Shown here piece after piece: positions 42,870 to 53,546 of a stretch of DNA of 64,000 nt (its first letter is position 1; each line of letters opens with the position of its first letter). The DNA comes from JBEVJK01 sp963791325 (GTDB lineage Bacteria; Pseudomonadota; Alphaproteobacteria; Rhizobiales; Rhizobiaceae): assembly GCA_963791325.1 (NCBI GenBank), contig CAWBRU010000022.1:124001-188000 (forward strand), in the 5' to 3' direction. The position numbers were made by a program, and so were the translations under genes. The notes under the pieces were generated by a model. It searched no databases. It saw only the letters and a list, made by a program, of their open reading frames with translations, and had not been told where the DNA came from.

Positions 42870-42958
42870 AGGCGACGGATCGGTTTTATTGATTTCGTTC
42901 AATTGTTCCGCTTTCATAGACGTTTAGCGAGAGACGTCGCGAACAGGGAGGGCGCTGC

Positions 42959-43434
42959 ATGAGCCTGCAGCCGGCAAGTACCCAGTTGGCGTCGCGGACC
43001 ACCGCGGTCATCGACGGGCTGAAACATCTGGAAGGACCGCTGCTGCCGATCCTGCATGGGATCCAGGAGGAGTTCGGCTATGTGCCGACCGAGACCCTGC
43101 CGATCATCGCCGAGGCCTTGAATCTGTCGCGCGCCGAGGTCTACGGCGTGTTCACCTTCTACCACGATTTCCGCAAGCATCCGCCCGGCCGCCACGTGCT
43201 CAAGGTCTGCCGCGCCGAATCGTGCCAGTCGATGGGCGGCGACAGGACCGCGGCGCAGATCGAGCAGCGCCTCGGCGTCGGCTTCCACCACACCGCCAAG
43301 GACGGCTCGGTGACGCTCGAGCCGGTCTACTGCCTCGGGCTGTGTGCCGTGTCGCCCTCGGCGATGCTCGACGGCGAGGTCATCGGCAGGCTCGATGCCG
43401 ACAAGATCGAGGCGATCGCCCGCGAGGTCCAAGC

Positions 43435-43438
<4 letters not shown>
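42959..43438 (+). CDS. fdsG: NAD-dependent formate dehydrogenase, gamma subunit
   Basis: A 159-residue [2Fe-2S] thioredoxin-like subunit, homologous to NuoE. The four cluster cysteines are in LKVCRAESCQ and VYCLGLCAVSPS, and YVPTETLPIIAEALNLSRAEVYGVFTFYHDF (quoted in parts: YVPTETLPIIAEALNLS, AEVYGVFTFYHDF) is typical. It passes electrons between the beta subunit and the rest of the cytoplasmic complex, which oxidises formate to carbon dioxide with NAD. Its stop overlaps the start of fdsB by four bases. Confidence 0.93.
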
Positions 43439-44991
<1,553 letters not shown>

Positions 44992-45003
44992 GAGCGGACA
45001 GCC

Positions 45004-47901
45004 ATGAACGCCATGTTCGATAGCAAGACCCTGGTCGAGGAAGTCGACTACGGCACCCCCGCCTCCAAGGCCGAGAAGGCGGTGACGCTGGAGATCGACG
45101 GCCGCAGCGTGACCGTGCCGGAAGGCACCTCGATCATGCGCGCGGCGATGGATGCCGGCATCGAGATCCCGAAACTGTGCGCCACCGACATGCTCGATGC
45201 GTTCGGCTCGTGCCGGGTCTGCCTGGTCGAGATCGACGGCCGCGGCGGCACGCCCGCCTCCTGCACGACGCCGGTCGCGGAGGGACTCAAAGTCAAGACC
45301 CAAAGCGAGCGGCTCGACGCCATCCGCCGCGGCGTCATGGAGCTCTACATCTCCGACCATCCGCTCGGCTGGAACGGCGAGGCCAACAATGGCAGCGGCG
45401 AGATGCGCCGGATCGCCGACGCGGTCGGGCTCAAGGAGATCCGCTTCGGCCTCGGCGGCCGCAACCATGTGGTGCCCTCCATCGGCTTCGAAAATGCCGA
45501 CTACCTGTCCAAGGACGAGAGCAACCCGTATTTCGCCTACGACCCGGCGCAGTGCATCGTCTGCTCGCGCTGCGTGCGCGCCTGCGAGGAGGTGCAAGGC
45601 ACGTTTGCCTTGACGATCTCCGGCCGCGGGTTCGAATCGCGGGTGGCGGCCGGCATGGCGGAGGATTTCCTCACCTCCGAATGCGTCTCCTGCGGCGCTT
45701 GCGTGCAGGCCTGTCCGACCGATGCGCTGCGCGAAAAGACGGTGCTGGCGCTCGGCCGGCCGAGCCATTCCGCGGTCACCACCTGCGCCTATTGCGGCGT
45801 CGGCTGCCAGTTCAAGGCCGAGATGCGCGGCGAGGAAGTGATCCGCATGGTGCCCTACAAGGACGGCAAGGCCAATCGCGGCCATTCCTGCGTCAAGGGG
45901 CGCTTCGCCTGGGGCTACGCCGCGCACAAGGACCGCATCCTGAACCCGATGGTGCGCGCCAAGATCTCCGATCCCTGGCGCGAGGTCAGCTGGGAGGAGG
46001 CCTTCGGCCATATCGCCACGGAATTCCGCCGCATCCAGTACCAGTATGGCCGCGGCGCGGTCGGCGGCATCACCTCCTCACGCTGCACCAATGAGGAGAC
46101 CTATCTGGTGCAGAAGCTGGTGCGCCAGGGTCTCGGCAACAACAATGTCGACACCTGCGCCCGCGTCTGCCATTCGCCGACCGGCTATGGCCTGAAGTCG
46201 ACCTTCGGCACCTCGGCCGGCACCCAGGACTTCGATTCCGTCGAAGCGACCGACGTGGTGATGATCATCGGCGCCAACCCGACCGACGGCCATCCGGTGT
46301 TTGCGTCGCGGCTGAAGAAGCGGCTGCGCAAGGGCGCCCGGCTGATCGTCGTCGATCCGCGGCGCACCGACATCGTGCGCTCGCCCCATGTCGAGGCCGA
46401 GTATCATTTGCCGCTCAAGCCCGGCACCAATGTCGCCGTGGTCACTGCGCTCGCCCATGTCATCGTCAGCGAGGGGCTCTACGACGAGGCCTTCATCCGC
46501 GAGCGCTGCGACTGGTCGGAGTTCGAGGACTATGCCGCTTTCGTGGCCGAGCCGCGCCACAGCCCGGAAGAGGTCGAGAAGCTCTCCGGCGTGCCCGCCG
46601 AGCTGATCCGCAACGCCGCGCGGCTGTTTGCCACCGGCGGCAATGGGGCGATCTATTATGGGCTCGGCGTCACCGAGCACAGCCAGGGCTCGACCACGGT
46701 CATCGCCATCGCCAATCTGGCGATGCTCACCGGCAATATCGGCCGTCCCGGCGTCGGCGTTAACCCCCTGCGCGGCCAGAACAATGTCCAGGGCTCCTGC
46801 GACATGGGCTCGTTTCCGCACGAACTGCCCGGCTACCGCCACATCTCCGACGAGGCCACCCGCGCCATCTATGAGAGCCTGTGGGGGGTGACCCTCGATT
46901 CGGAGCCCGGCCTGCGCATCCCCAACATGCTCGACGCTGCCGTCGACGGCTCGTTCAAGGGCATCTACATCCAGGGCGAGGATATCCTCCAGTCGGACCC
47001 CAACACCCACCATGTCGCCGCCGGCCTCGAGGCGATGGAATGCGTCGTCGTCCACGACCTTTTCCTCAACGAGACCGCCAACTACGCACACGTGTTCCTG
47101 CCGGGATCGACCTTTCTGGAGAAGGACGGCACCTTCACCAATGCCGAGCGGCGGATCAACCGGGTGCGCAAGGTGATGGAGCCCAAGAGCGGGCTCGCCG
47201 ACTGGGAAGCCACCCAGCGGCTCGCGCAGGAGATGGGGCTGGCCTGGGCCTACACGCATCCGTCCGAGATCATGGACGAGATCGCCCAGACGACGCCCTC
47301 CTTTGCCGGGGTCTCCTTCGCGCTGATCGACCGCGAAGGCTCGGTGCAATGGCCGTGCAACGAAAAGGCGCCGCTCGGCACACCCGTCATGCATATCGGC
47401 GGCTTCGTGCGCGGCAAGGGCAAGTTCATCCGCACCGAATATCTGGCAACGGACGAGAAGACCGGGCCGCGCTATCCGCTGCTGCTCACCACCGGGCGCA
47501 TCCTCTCGCAGTACAATGTCGGGGCGCAGACGCGGCGCACCGACAACGTCGTCTGGCACGAGGAGGACCGGCTGGAGATCCACCCCTTCGATGCGGAGAA
47601 CCGCGGCGTCCACGATGGCGATTGGGTGCGGCTGGCCTCGCGCGCCGGCGAGACCACGCTGCGGGCCCTGATCACAGAGCGCGTCTCTCCGGGCGTGGTC
47701 TACACCACCTTCCATCACCCGAGCACCCAGGCCAACGTGATCACCACCGACTTCTCCGACTGGGCGACCAACTGTCCGGAGTACAAGGTGACCGCCGTCC
47801 AGGTTTCGCCGTCCAACGGGCCGACGGACTGGCAGGAGGAATACGACGCGCTCGCCCGCCGCAGCCGCCGCATTCAGGGTCGGCTGGAGGCCGCCGAGTA
47901 G
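45004..47901 (+). CDS. fdsA: NAD-dependent formate dehydrogenase, catalytic alpha subunit
   Basis: A 965-residue molybdenum or tungsten enzyme. The N-terminal NuoG-like part binds a [2Fe-2S] cluster (Cys59, 70, 73, 87; LCATDMLDAFGSCRVC) and two [4Fe-4S] clusters (CIVCSRCVRACEE, CVSCGACVQACPTD). The catalytic part has another cluster (CAYCGVGC) and the bis-MGD pocket, with the metal-binding cysteine in CARVCHSPTG and not selenocysteine. TLDSEPGLRIPNMLDAAVDG and LLTTGRILSQYNVGAQTRRT are further typical blocks. It oxidises formate in the cytoplasm and hands electrons to FdsB. Length and layout are normal. Confidence 0.95.
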   Translation: MNAMFDSKTLVEEVDYGTPASKAEKAVTLEIDGRSVTVPEGTSIMRAAMDAGIEIPKLCATDMLDAFGSCRVCLVEIDGRGGTPASCTTPVAEGLKVKTQSERLDAIRRGVMELYISDHPLGWNGEANNGSGEMRRIADAVGLKEIRFGLGGRNHVVPSIGFENADYLSKDESNPYFAYDPAQCIVCSRCVRACEEVQGTFALTISGRGFESRVAAGMAEDFLTSECVSCGACVQACPTDALREKTVLALGRPSHSAVTTCAYCGVGCQFKAEMRGEEVIRMVPYKDGKANRGHSCVKGRFAWGYAAHKDRILNPMVRAKISDPWREVSWEEAFGHIATEFRRIQYQYGRGAVGGITSSRCTNEETYLVQKLVRQGLGNNNVDTCARVCHSPTGYGLKSTFGTSAGTQDFDSVEATDVVMIIGANPTDGHPVFASRLKKRLRKGARLIVVDPRRTDIVRSPHVEAEYHLPLKPGTNVAVVTALAHVIVSEGLYDEAFIRERCDWSEFEDYAAFVAEPRHSPEEVEKLSGVPAELIRNAARLFATGGNGAIYYGLGVTEHSQGSTTVIAIANLAMLTGNIGRPGVGVNPLRGQNNVQGSCDMGSFPHELPGYRHISDEATRAIYESLWGVTLDSEPGLRIPNMLDAAVDGSFKGIYIQGEDILQSDPNTHHVAAGLEAMECVVVHDLFLNETANYAHVFLPGSTFLEKDGTFTNAERRINRVRKVMEPKSGLADWEATQRLAQEMGLAWAYTHPSEIMDEIAQTTPSFAGVSFALIDREGSVQWPCNEKAPLGTPVMHIGGFVRGKGKFIRTEYLATDEKTGPRYPLLLTTGRILSQYNVGAQTRRTDNVVWHEEDRLEIHPFDAENRGVHDGDWVRLASRAGETTLRALITERVSPGVVYTTFHHPSTQANVITTDFSDWATNCPEYKVTAVQVSPSNGPTDWQEEYDALARRSRRIQGRLEAAE

Positions 47902-47929
47902 AGGCGAAAGGCGCCGACCGGAGCTCGCC

Positions 47930-48760
47930 ATGGGGAACCAGCGCCCCGCCGTCACCGCCATCTCGCGCCTTGTCCATCGCCGTTTCGGCGATGTGCGGGC
48001 CGACCGGCAGGTGCCCGAGGAGACGCCGGTGGCGCTTTCCTATGGCGGCACCACCCACGCCGTGATGATGGCGAGTCCCGCGGATCTGGAAGACTTCGCC
48101 TATGGCTTCAGCCTCACCGAAGGCATCGTCGGGGGGCTGGGCGAGATCGAGGCGATCGAGGTGGAAGACGCCGGCGAGGGCATCGATATCCAGATCCGGC
48201 TGAAGGACAAGGCCAATACCCGCTTCCAGGCACGCCGCCGGCGGCTCGCCGGCCCGGTCGGCTGCGGCCTCTGCGGCATCGAATCGATCGACGAGGCGAT
48301 GCGCGCGGTACGCGACGTCGCCGGCCACCGGCTCGAGCTCGGCGCTGCCGAAATCGTTCAAGCGGTGGGCGATCTTGCCACCCAGCAGCCGCTGCACCGC
48401 GAAACCGGCGCCGTCCATGCCGCCGGGCTGTTCGTGCCCGGGGCCGGCATCGTGGCGGTGCGGGAGGATGTCGGCCGCCACAATGCGCTGGACAAGCTCG
48501 CCGGGGCGCTCGCCCGGCAGGGCATCGACGGACGCGACGGGGCGGTGGCGATCACCTCGCGGGTCTCGGTGGAGATCGTGCAAAAGGCCGCCGCCATCGG
48601 CGCGCCCTTCGTCATCGCCGTGTCGGCGCCGACAGCACTTGCGGTGCGCACCGCCGAAGCCGCCGGCATCACCCTGGTGGCGCTGGTCCGCGGCGAAGAC
48701 TTCGAGGTCTTTGCCCACCCCGAACGCCTGAAAACGGGAGCCGAGAAGAATGTCGCTTGA
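47930..48760 (+). CDS. fdhD: Formate dehydrogenase sulfurtransferase FdhD (FdsC)
   Basis: A 276-residue accessory protein that passes sulfur to the molybdenum cofactor of the alpha subunit. The sulfur-carrying cysteines are in VGCGLCGIES. Other blocks are EETPVALSYGGTTHAVMMASP, DLEDFAYGFSLTEGIV, VREDVGRHNALDKLAGAL and TSRVSVEIVQKAAAIGAPF. It starts 28 bases after fdsA and overlaps fdsD by 11 bases. Confidence 0.94.
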   Translation: MGNQRPAVTAISRLVHRRFGDVRADRQVPEETPVALSYGGTTHAVMMASPADLEDFAYGFSLTEGIVGGLGEIEAIEVEDAGEGIDIQIRLKDKANTRFQARRRRLAGPVGCGLCGIESIDEAMRAVRDVAGHRLELGAAEIVQAVGDLATQQPLHRETGAVHAAGLFVPGAGIVAVREDVGRHNALDKLAGALARQGIDGRDGAVAITSRVSVEIVQKAAAIGAPFVIAVSAPTALAVRTAEAAGITLVALVRGEDFEVFAHPERLKTGAEKNVA

Positions 48761-49043
48761 GGGCCATGAGGACGTCCATCGGACGACCGCGGAGAAGCTG
48801 GTCTACATGGCCAACCAGATCGCCAGCTTCTTCCAGACGATGCCGCGTGACGAAGGCGTCGATGGCGTGGCCAAACACATCAACGATTTCTGGGAACCGC
48901 GGATGCGGCGCCAGTTCTTCGAGATCGCGGATGCCGGCGGCCAGGGGCTGCTGCCGCTGGTGATCGAAGCCTTGCCGAAGATCCGCCGGCCGAAGCCGGA
49001 GCCGCAGCCCGGCCATCAGCAGACTGCGCCAACCGGAAGGTAG
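48750..49043 (+). CDS. fdsD: Formate dehydrogenase delta subunit
   Basis: A 97-residue protein of the FdsD family (DUF3306-independent, small helical). It has KLVYMANQIASFFQTMP, VAKHINDFWEPRMRRQFFEI and a proline-rich tail. FdsD is needed for maturation or stability of the complex in other bacteria. It overlaps fdhD and ends the operon. Confidence 0.9.
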   Translation: MSLEGHEDVHRTTAEKLVYMANQIASFFQTMPRDEGVDGVAKHINDFWEPRMRRQFFEIADAGGQGLLPLVIEALPKIRRPKPEPQPGHQQTAPTGR

Positions 49044-49139
49044 ACCGCCCATCTCATCTGCCGCAGCCTGAAGCGCGCCCTTCGAGGCTCGCTTCGCGAC
49101 CTCCTCAGGAGGAGGAGGATATTCTTGAGTGGATCACCG

Positions 49140-49226
49140 CTTCTGTGAATCAGCGTTCCCCTCTAAGTCCTTGTTTTCACGCAATTTCGGACGGAAAACC
49201 GTTGCCGCTTTTCGTGGAATTGCGCT
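49140..49226. repeat. Dispersed palindromic repeat, copy 2
   Basis: Second copy of the repeat at 18430-18516, in the same orientation. It contains CTTGTTTTCACGCAATTTCGG, GGACGGAAAACCGTTGCCGC and TTTTCGTGGAATTGCGC (given in pieces). GCAATTTC pairs with GGAATTGC. It fills the gap between the convergent ends of fdsD and the biotin carrier gene and may act as a terminator. Confidence 0.65.
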
Positions 49227-49443
49227 AGCTCTCGGCGATCGCCGCGATCGGGCCCCCCTCCTCGACGGCACCGCCTTCCGCGACATGGATCTCCGTCACC
49301 GTCCCGGCGACAGGCGCCACGACCGGCACTTCCATCTTCATGCATTCCAGGATGACCAGCGTGTCGCCTTCGGCCACGCTTTGTCCCGGCTTGACCAGCA
49401 CCTTCCAGACATTACCCCCGACCTCGGCAGTCACATCAGCCAT
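49225..49443 (-). CDS. Biotin carboxyl carrier protein, short
   Basis: A 72-residue biotinyl domain: VWKVLVKPGQSVAEGDTLVIL, the biotinylation site ECMKMEVPV (Lys36) and the second half APVAGTVTEIHVAEGGAVEEG. It is about half the size of the AccB of fatty-acid synthesis and lacks its N-terminal region, which is usual for carriers in PxpABC clusters. It would shuttle carboxybiotin between the biotin carboxylase and the PxpB/PxpC pair. It is the last gene of the minus-strand operon, 24 bases after the carboxylase. Confidence 0.9.
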   Translation of the reverse strand: MADVTAEVGGNVWKVLVKPGQSVAEGDTLVILECMKMEVPVVAPVAGTVTEIHVAEGGAVEEGGPIAAIAES

Positions 49444-49467
49444 GGCTTCGATCCATCCTCAAAAGTC

Positions 49468-50865
49468 TCATTGGGCGGGGCGCGCCGGCGCTGCCAACGC
49501 CTCGGTCGACGCCAGGAACGCCCTGTCGGCGACCAGCCGGTGGCCGGTGTCGCCTGCCTGCCATTCGGGCGTGGCCAGAAAGGCGCGGTGGAACGGGATC
49601 AGCGTCTTCACGCCGTCGATCCTGTAGTCCGCCAGCGCGCCCAGCATGCGCTGCGTCGCCCGCTGCCGGTCTTCGTCCCACACGATCAGCTTGGCAAGCA
49701 AGGGATCATAGTAAGGAGACACAACCGTTCCGGCTTCGACCCCGCTGTCGACCCGCACGCCGGGGCCGCTCGGCTCGCGATAGGCCGCGATGGTCCCGGG
49801 CCGAGGCAGAAAGCCTTTCGCCGCATCCTCGGCATTGATGCGGCACTCGATCGCGGCGCCGCGGAAGCGGACATCGGCCTGCTTGAACGGAAGCGGCCTC
49901 CCGAGGGCGATCTCGATTTGGGTGCGCACCAGGTCGATCCCGGTGATCAGTTCGGTCACCGGGTGCTCGACCTGGAGGCGGGTGTTCATCTCGAGGAAAT
50001 AGTACTCGCCGTCGACCAAAAGCCCTTCGATGGTGCCGACCGAGGTGTAGCCGATGGCGCGGGCGGCGGCCACGGCCATGGTCCCGATCCGTTCGCGCAG
50101 CGCCTCGTCCACGGCCGGCGCAGGCGCCTCCTCGATCAGTTTTTGATGCCGACGCTGCACCGAGCAATCTCGCTCCCCGAGGTGGACGACGTTGCCGTGC
50201 TCGTCGGCGACGATCTGGATCTCCACGTGCCTGGGATCGGGCAGATAGCGCTCGACATAGACCGTGCCGTCGCCGAAGAAGCGCTCTCCCTCGGCGGCCG
50301 CGCCGGCGAACGCGTCGGACACGCCCGCTTCGCCGTGGGCGACGCGAAAGCCCTTCCCGCCGCCGCCGGACGCGGCCTTGAAGGCGACGGGAAAGCCGAT
50401 CGCCGCGGCGCGGACGCTGGCCGCTTCGGCGCTCGTCACCGGCTCCGTGTCGCCCGGCACGATCGGCACGCCGGCCTTCTGCATCGCCTGCCGGGCGGCC
50501 ACCTTCGAGCCCATCGCCCGGATCACGTCAGGGCGGGGCCCGATGAAAACCACCCCGGCCGCCGCACAGGCCTCCGCGAACATGGCGTTCTCCGAGAGGA
50601 ACCCATAGCCCGGGTGGATGGCACCGGCGCCGCTCGTCTTCGCCGCATCGATCAGCTTGTCGATCGCCAGATAGCTTTCGGCCGCCGTCTTGCCGCCGAT
50701 CTTGACGCAGGCGTCCGCAGAGCGCGCATGGGGAGCGTTCTCGTCCACCTCGGAGGCGACTGCGACACCGGAGAGCCCCATGTCGCGCAGCGCGCGCAGC
50801 ACGCGCACGGCGATCTCGCCGCGGTTGGCGACGAGCACCTTGGTAAAGCGTGGCGCCTCATTCAT
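49468..50865 (-). CDS. Biotin carboxylase subunit
   Basis: A 465-residue ATP-grasp enzyme that carboxylates biotin. It shows VLVANRGEIAVRVLRA, IHPGYGFLSENAMFAE, KAASGGGGKGFRVAHG (ATP-binding loop), RYLPDPRHVEIQIVADEHGN, GERDCSVQRRHQKLIEEAP and FLEMNTRLQVEHPVTELITG (metal and bicarbonate site). It is as long as normal AccC. Its ATG overlaps the stop of pxpB by 4 bases. Being in this cluster, not beside accB of fatty-acid synthesis, it probably serves the substrate-specific carboxylase. Confidence 0.93.
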   Translation of the reverse strand: MNEAPRFTKVLVANRGEIAVRVLRALRDMGLSGVAVASEVDENAPHARSADACVKIGGKTAAESYLAIDKLIDAAKTSGAGAIHPGYGFLSENAMFAEACAAAGVVFIGPRPDVIRAMGSKVAARQAMQKAGVPIVPGDTEPVTSAEAASVRAAAIGFPVAFKAASGGGGKGFRVAHGEAGVSDAFAGAAAEGERFFGDGTVYVERYLPDPRHVEIQIVADEHGNVVHLGERDCSVQRRHQKLIEEAPAPAVDEALRERIGTMAVAAARAIGYTSVGTIEGLLVDGEYYFLEMNTRLQVEHPVTELITGIDLVRTQIEIALGRPLPFKQADVRFRGAAIECRINAEDAAKGFLPRPGTIAAYREPSGPGVRVDSGVEAGTVVSPYYDPLLAKLIVWDEDRQRATQRMLGALADYRIDGVKTLIPFHRAFLATPEWQAGDTGHRLVADRAFLASTEALAAPARPAQ

Positions 50866-51695
50866 GAGTCGCGGCCCGGCCGCGAGGCGAGATAGCCGGC
50901 GACATCGAACAGCTCGTCCGTGATGCGGTATTTGAAGGTGCCCTCCTGGGCGGCGTTCCAGATGTCGTCATATTCCAGAGCGCCGACATTGTAGTAGCGC
51001 AGGCGGTCGCCGGCCCGCAGCAGCACGCCGTCGTCGGGAAAGGCGGAGCTGCGCGAATTCGGCTCGTAGATGTTGACCGCCAGACGGCCGATGACCTGGT
51101 AGCCGCCGGGGCTGGCGACCGGGTAGGCGCCGGTCGAGAAGCCGGCGAGCGCGATCAGCCGGGCCGGCGTATAGCTGCGGGGGATCTTGTATTTGGGCGA
51201 TTTGAGCCACTTGGAGGCATCGAGTGGAATCGAGAAATAGCAGCCGGGGGTGAAGCCGACGCAGACGACCCAATAGTCGGTGCCGGTGTGCCGTCGGACG
51301 ACCTCGTCGACGGTGATGCCGTTGGCTTCGGCGACAAAATCGATGTTCTTCTGAACGTTGAAGCGCTTGGCGAGGTCGGCCGACCACGGATCGTCGTACC
51401 AGACCGGCAGCTCGACCAGCCGCGAGGGCAGCTGGTCGACGTCGCTGACCGTCTTCTGCAGCGCTGCTACGGTCTCCTGCAGGGCGGCGTGGTCGGTCTC
51501 GAACCGGTCGAAGACGATCCCGAGCTCGCGGAACGAGGGGATGATCTCGATCACCCCGGGGATCGCCTCGCGTTCGAGCACGTCGGCCAGCGCCAGCACC
51601 CTGAAGTTGAGCAGCAGATCGGCTTCGTCGCCAAACTCGACGGCCAGGTAGCAGTCGCCCAGGGGCCTGAACAACGGCGTCTCGTAGATCATCAT
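50862..51695 (-). CDS. pxpB: PxpB/KipI-like subunit (allophanate hydrolase subunit 1 family)
   Basis: A 277-residue protein of the AHS1/KipI family, found fused to PxpC-like domains in urea carboxylase. It has YLAVEFGDEADLLLNFRVLAL, VELPVWYDDPWSADLA, VVRRHTGTDYWVVCVGFTPG, the typical GFTPGCYFS region, and ALAGFSTGAYPVASPGGYQVIG. It pairs with PxpC; together with PxpA it forms the ATP-dependent 5-oxoprolinase. It overlaps both neighbours by 4 bases. The family call is firm; the actual substrate is not. Confidence 0.88.
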   Translation of the reverse strand: MMIYETPLFRPLGDCYLAVEFGDEADLLLNFRVLALADVLEREAIPGVIEIIPSFRELGIVFDRFETDHAALQETVAALQKTVSDVDQLPSRLVELPVWYDDPWSADLAKRFNVQKNIDFVAEANGITVDEVVRRHTGTDYWVVCVGFTPGCYFSIPLDASKWLKSPKYKIPRSYTPARLIALAGFSTGAYPVASPGGYQVIGRLAVNIYEPNSRSSAFPDDGVLLRAGDRLRYYNVGALEYDDIWNAAQEGTFKYRITDELFDVAGYLASRPGRDS

Positions 51696-52477
51696 CCCAC
51701 CCCCTTGACGGACGAAGCGGCGGCGGCCCGAACGGCGACGCCCTCCTGGTGCAGCACCTGGCGCACGGTCTCGGCGATGGCCAGCGCATTGGGGCCGTCA
51801 CCGTGAATGCAGATCGACTGGGCCTCGAGGTCGAGCGGCGTGCCGTCCAGCGTGAGCACCTGGCCGGTGCGGCAGTAGCGCCGCACCCGATCCGCGATGT
51901 CGTTGAGCTTCTTCTCGCCCTTCTTGCGCTCGACCACGAGATGGCCCTCAGCCGTGTAGGAGAGATCGAAATAGACCTCGCCGACGACGGCGATGCCGGC
52001 CTTGCGGGCCGCGCGCGGCAGCGCATGCAGCTCGACCGGCGCCGGCCAATAGAGGAGCGGCTCGGGGCAGGTGTCGAGAATGGCTCGGCTGACCGCCTCG
52101 GCGAGATCTTCCTCGACATTCAGCATGGTGTAGAGGGCGCCGTGGGGCTTGACATGGTGCAGCGTCGTTCCGGCAGCGCCGAGAAATGCCTTGAGCGCGC
52201 CGGTCTGATAGACCACCAGCGCGTAGGCCTCCTCCGGGGTGATCCGCATGGTGCGCCGGCCGAAGCCTTCGAGGTCGCGCAGGCCCGGGTGGGCGCCGAC
52301 GGCGATGCCGAACTCGCGGGCCGTGGCAACGGTCCGCTGCATGACCAGAGGGTCGCCGCCGTGGAAGCCGCAGGCGACGTTGGCCGTAGTGATCAGCGGC
52401 AGCAGCTTGTCGTCGGCGCCGAGCTGCCAATTGCCGAAGCTCTCGCCGCAGTCGCAGTTGATGTCGATGCTGTCCAT
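51692..52477 (-). CDS. pxpA: PxpA/YcsF-like subunit (LamB/YcsF family)
   Basis: A 261-residue protein of the LamB/YcsF family, the hydrolytic part of the 5-oxoprolinase complex. It begins SIDINCDCGESFGNW, then ITTANVACGFHGGDPLVM, VGAHPGLRDLEGFGRR, HVKPHGALYTMLN and ICIHGDGPNALAIAE, with conserved acids and histidines for metal binding. The ATG at 52477 gives the normal length; a longer frame upstream is shadow. It lies 7 bases after pxpC. Confidence 0.92.
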   Translation of the reverse strand: MDSIDINCDCGESFGNWQLGADDKLLPLITTANVACGFHGGDPLVMQRTVATAREFGIAVGAHPGLRDLEGFGRRTMRITPEEAYALVVYQTGALKAFLGAAGTTLHHVKPHGALYTMLNVEEDLAEAVSRAILDTCPEPLLYWPAPVELHALPRAARKAGIAVVGEVYFDLSYTAEGHLVVERKKGEKKLNDIADRVRRYCRTGQVLTLDGTPLDLEAQSICIHGDGPNALAIAETVRQVLHQEGVAVRAAAASSVKGVG

Positions 52478-52484
52478 GCGGGTC

Positions 52485-53498
52485 TCAGGCCTCGCCCATG
52501 CTCGACGCCGCCGCCGAAAGCCGCCGCCACAGGTCGCGTATGACCGCCAGCCCGTGCTGGGCATCGACCTGGCGGAAGGTCAGGGTCTCGCCGGGCTTCA
52601 GCTGCCCCATCTTGCCGAGATCGGCGGAAATGACCGTGGCGATCTTGGCGTAGCCCCCGGCGGTCGGGTTCTCGACCCCCATCACGATCGGCTCGATGCC
52701 GCCCGGCACCTGGATGCCGCCGACCGGGATCACGTCGTCGACGATGTCGGCCGGGCCGGCCCCGGCGTCACGGGTGAGATAGCTCGGCCGCGGGTTGAGT
52801 TCGAGCGGCGGACCGACCAGCCGCATTCCCATGCGATCCGAAACCGGCGACAGCTTCCACTCGGCAGTCAGGAAGGTTTCCACGCCCTTTGGGGTGAACA
52901 TGAAGTCTTGCGGGCCGAGGACCACCCGAACGACGCGCGGCTCTTCAGGCGCGACCGGCAGATCGCCGGGCAATCGCAACTCGGCCCGGTTGCCCACGGC
53001 CGAGGAGGGCAGCAGCTCGAGACGATCGCCTTTGCGCAGCGCCCGTCCCTGGTAGCCGCCCTGGCTGCCGCGCACATAGGTGGCGCGGCTGCCCAGCACG
53101 GGCGGAACGTCGATGCCCCCGGCAATCGCCAGGTAGCCGCGCGCCCCGGCCTTGGCCACGCCGAGGTGAAGCTCCTGCCCGGCCTCGACACGGACCGACC
53201 GGAAACGCGGCACGTCCAAACCGTCGAGTTTGCCGCCCATGTCGGCGCCGCTCAGCGCGATGAGGGTCCGGGACCGGAACTTGAGCTTCACGCCCTTCAT
53301 CAGCATTTCCAGCCCGGCCGCTCCAGGCGAAAGCCGGGACAAAGGCGGCGGCGTCGGCTGATTGCCGACCAAGAGATTGGCGAGCGCCAGGCTGTAGAAA
53401 TCCTGGGCGCCGGCCGGCGGGATGCCGCGCGCCAGGAAGCCGGGGCGGCCGCCATCCTGAATGGTCGTCTGCATTCCGCCGTCGAGAACCTCGATCAC
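52485..53498 (-). CDS. pxpC: PxpC/KipA-like subunit (biotin-dependent carboxyltransferase family)
   Basis: A 337-residue AHS2/KipA-family protein. Typical blocks are IEVLDGGMQTTIQDGGRPGF, IPPAGAQDFYSLALANLLVGN, LIALSGADMGGKLDG, GARGYLAIAGGIDVPPVLGS, VVLGPQDFMF and AGPADIVDDVIPVGGIQVPGG. It forms the carboxyltransferase-like part with PxpB, as in the second half of urea carboxylase. Here it is the first gene of the block and follows the ABC transporter genes on the same strand, 48 bases downstream. Confidence 0.9.
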   Translation of the reverse strand: MIEVLDGGMQTTIQDGGRPGFLARGIPPAGAQDFYSLALANLLVGNQPTPPPLSRLSPGAAGLEMLMKGVKLKFRSRTLIALSGADMGGKLDGLDVPRFRSVRVEAGQELHLGVAKAGARGYLAIAGGIDVPPVLGSRATYVRGSQGGYQGRALRKGDRLELLPSSAVGNRAELRLPGDLPVAPEEPRVVRVVLGPQDFMFTPKGVETFLTAEWKLSPVSDRMGMRLVGPPLELNPRPSYLTRDAGAGPADIVDDVIPVGGIQVPGGIEPIVMGVENPTAGGYAKIATVISADLGKMGQLKPGETLTFRQVDAQHGLAVIRDLWRRLSAAASSMGEA

Positions 53499-53546
53499 GT
53501 CCTTCCCTCCAACCTTGCACCGAGACCGGGACGGCGATGAGCCGGC

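Noticed and set aside
46078..47961. 627-codon minus-strand frame opposite fdsA (and a 538-codon one opposite fdsB)
   Set aside because: Both are antisense to well-supported formate dehydrogenase genes and show no domain.
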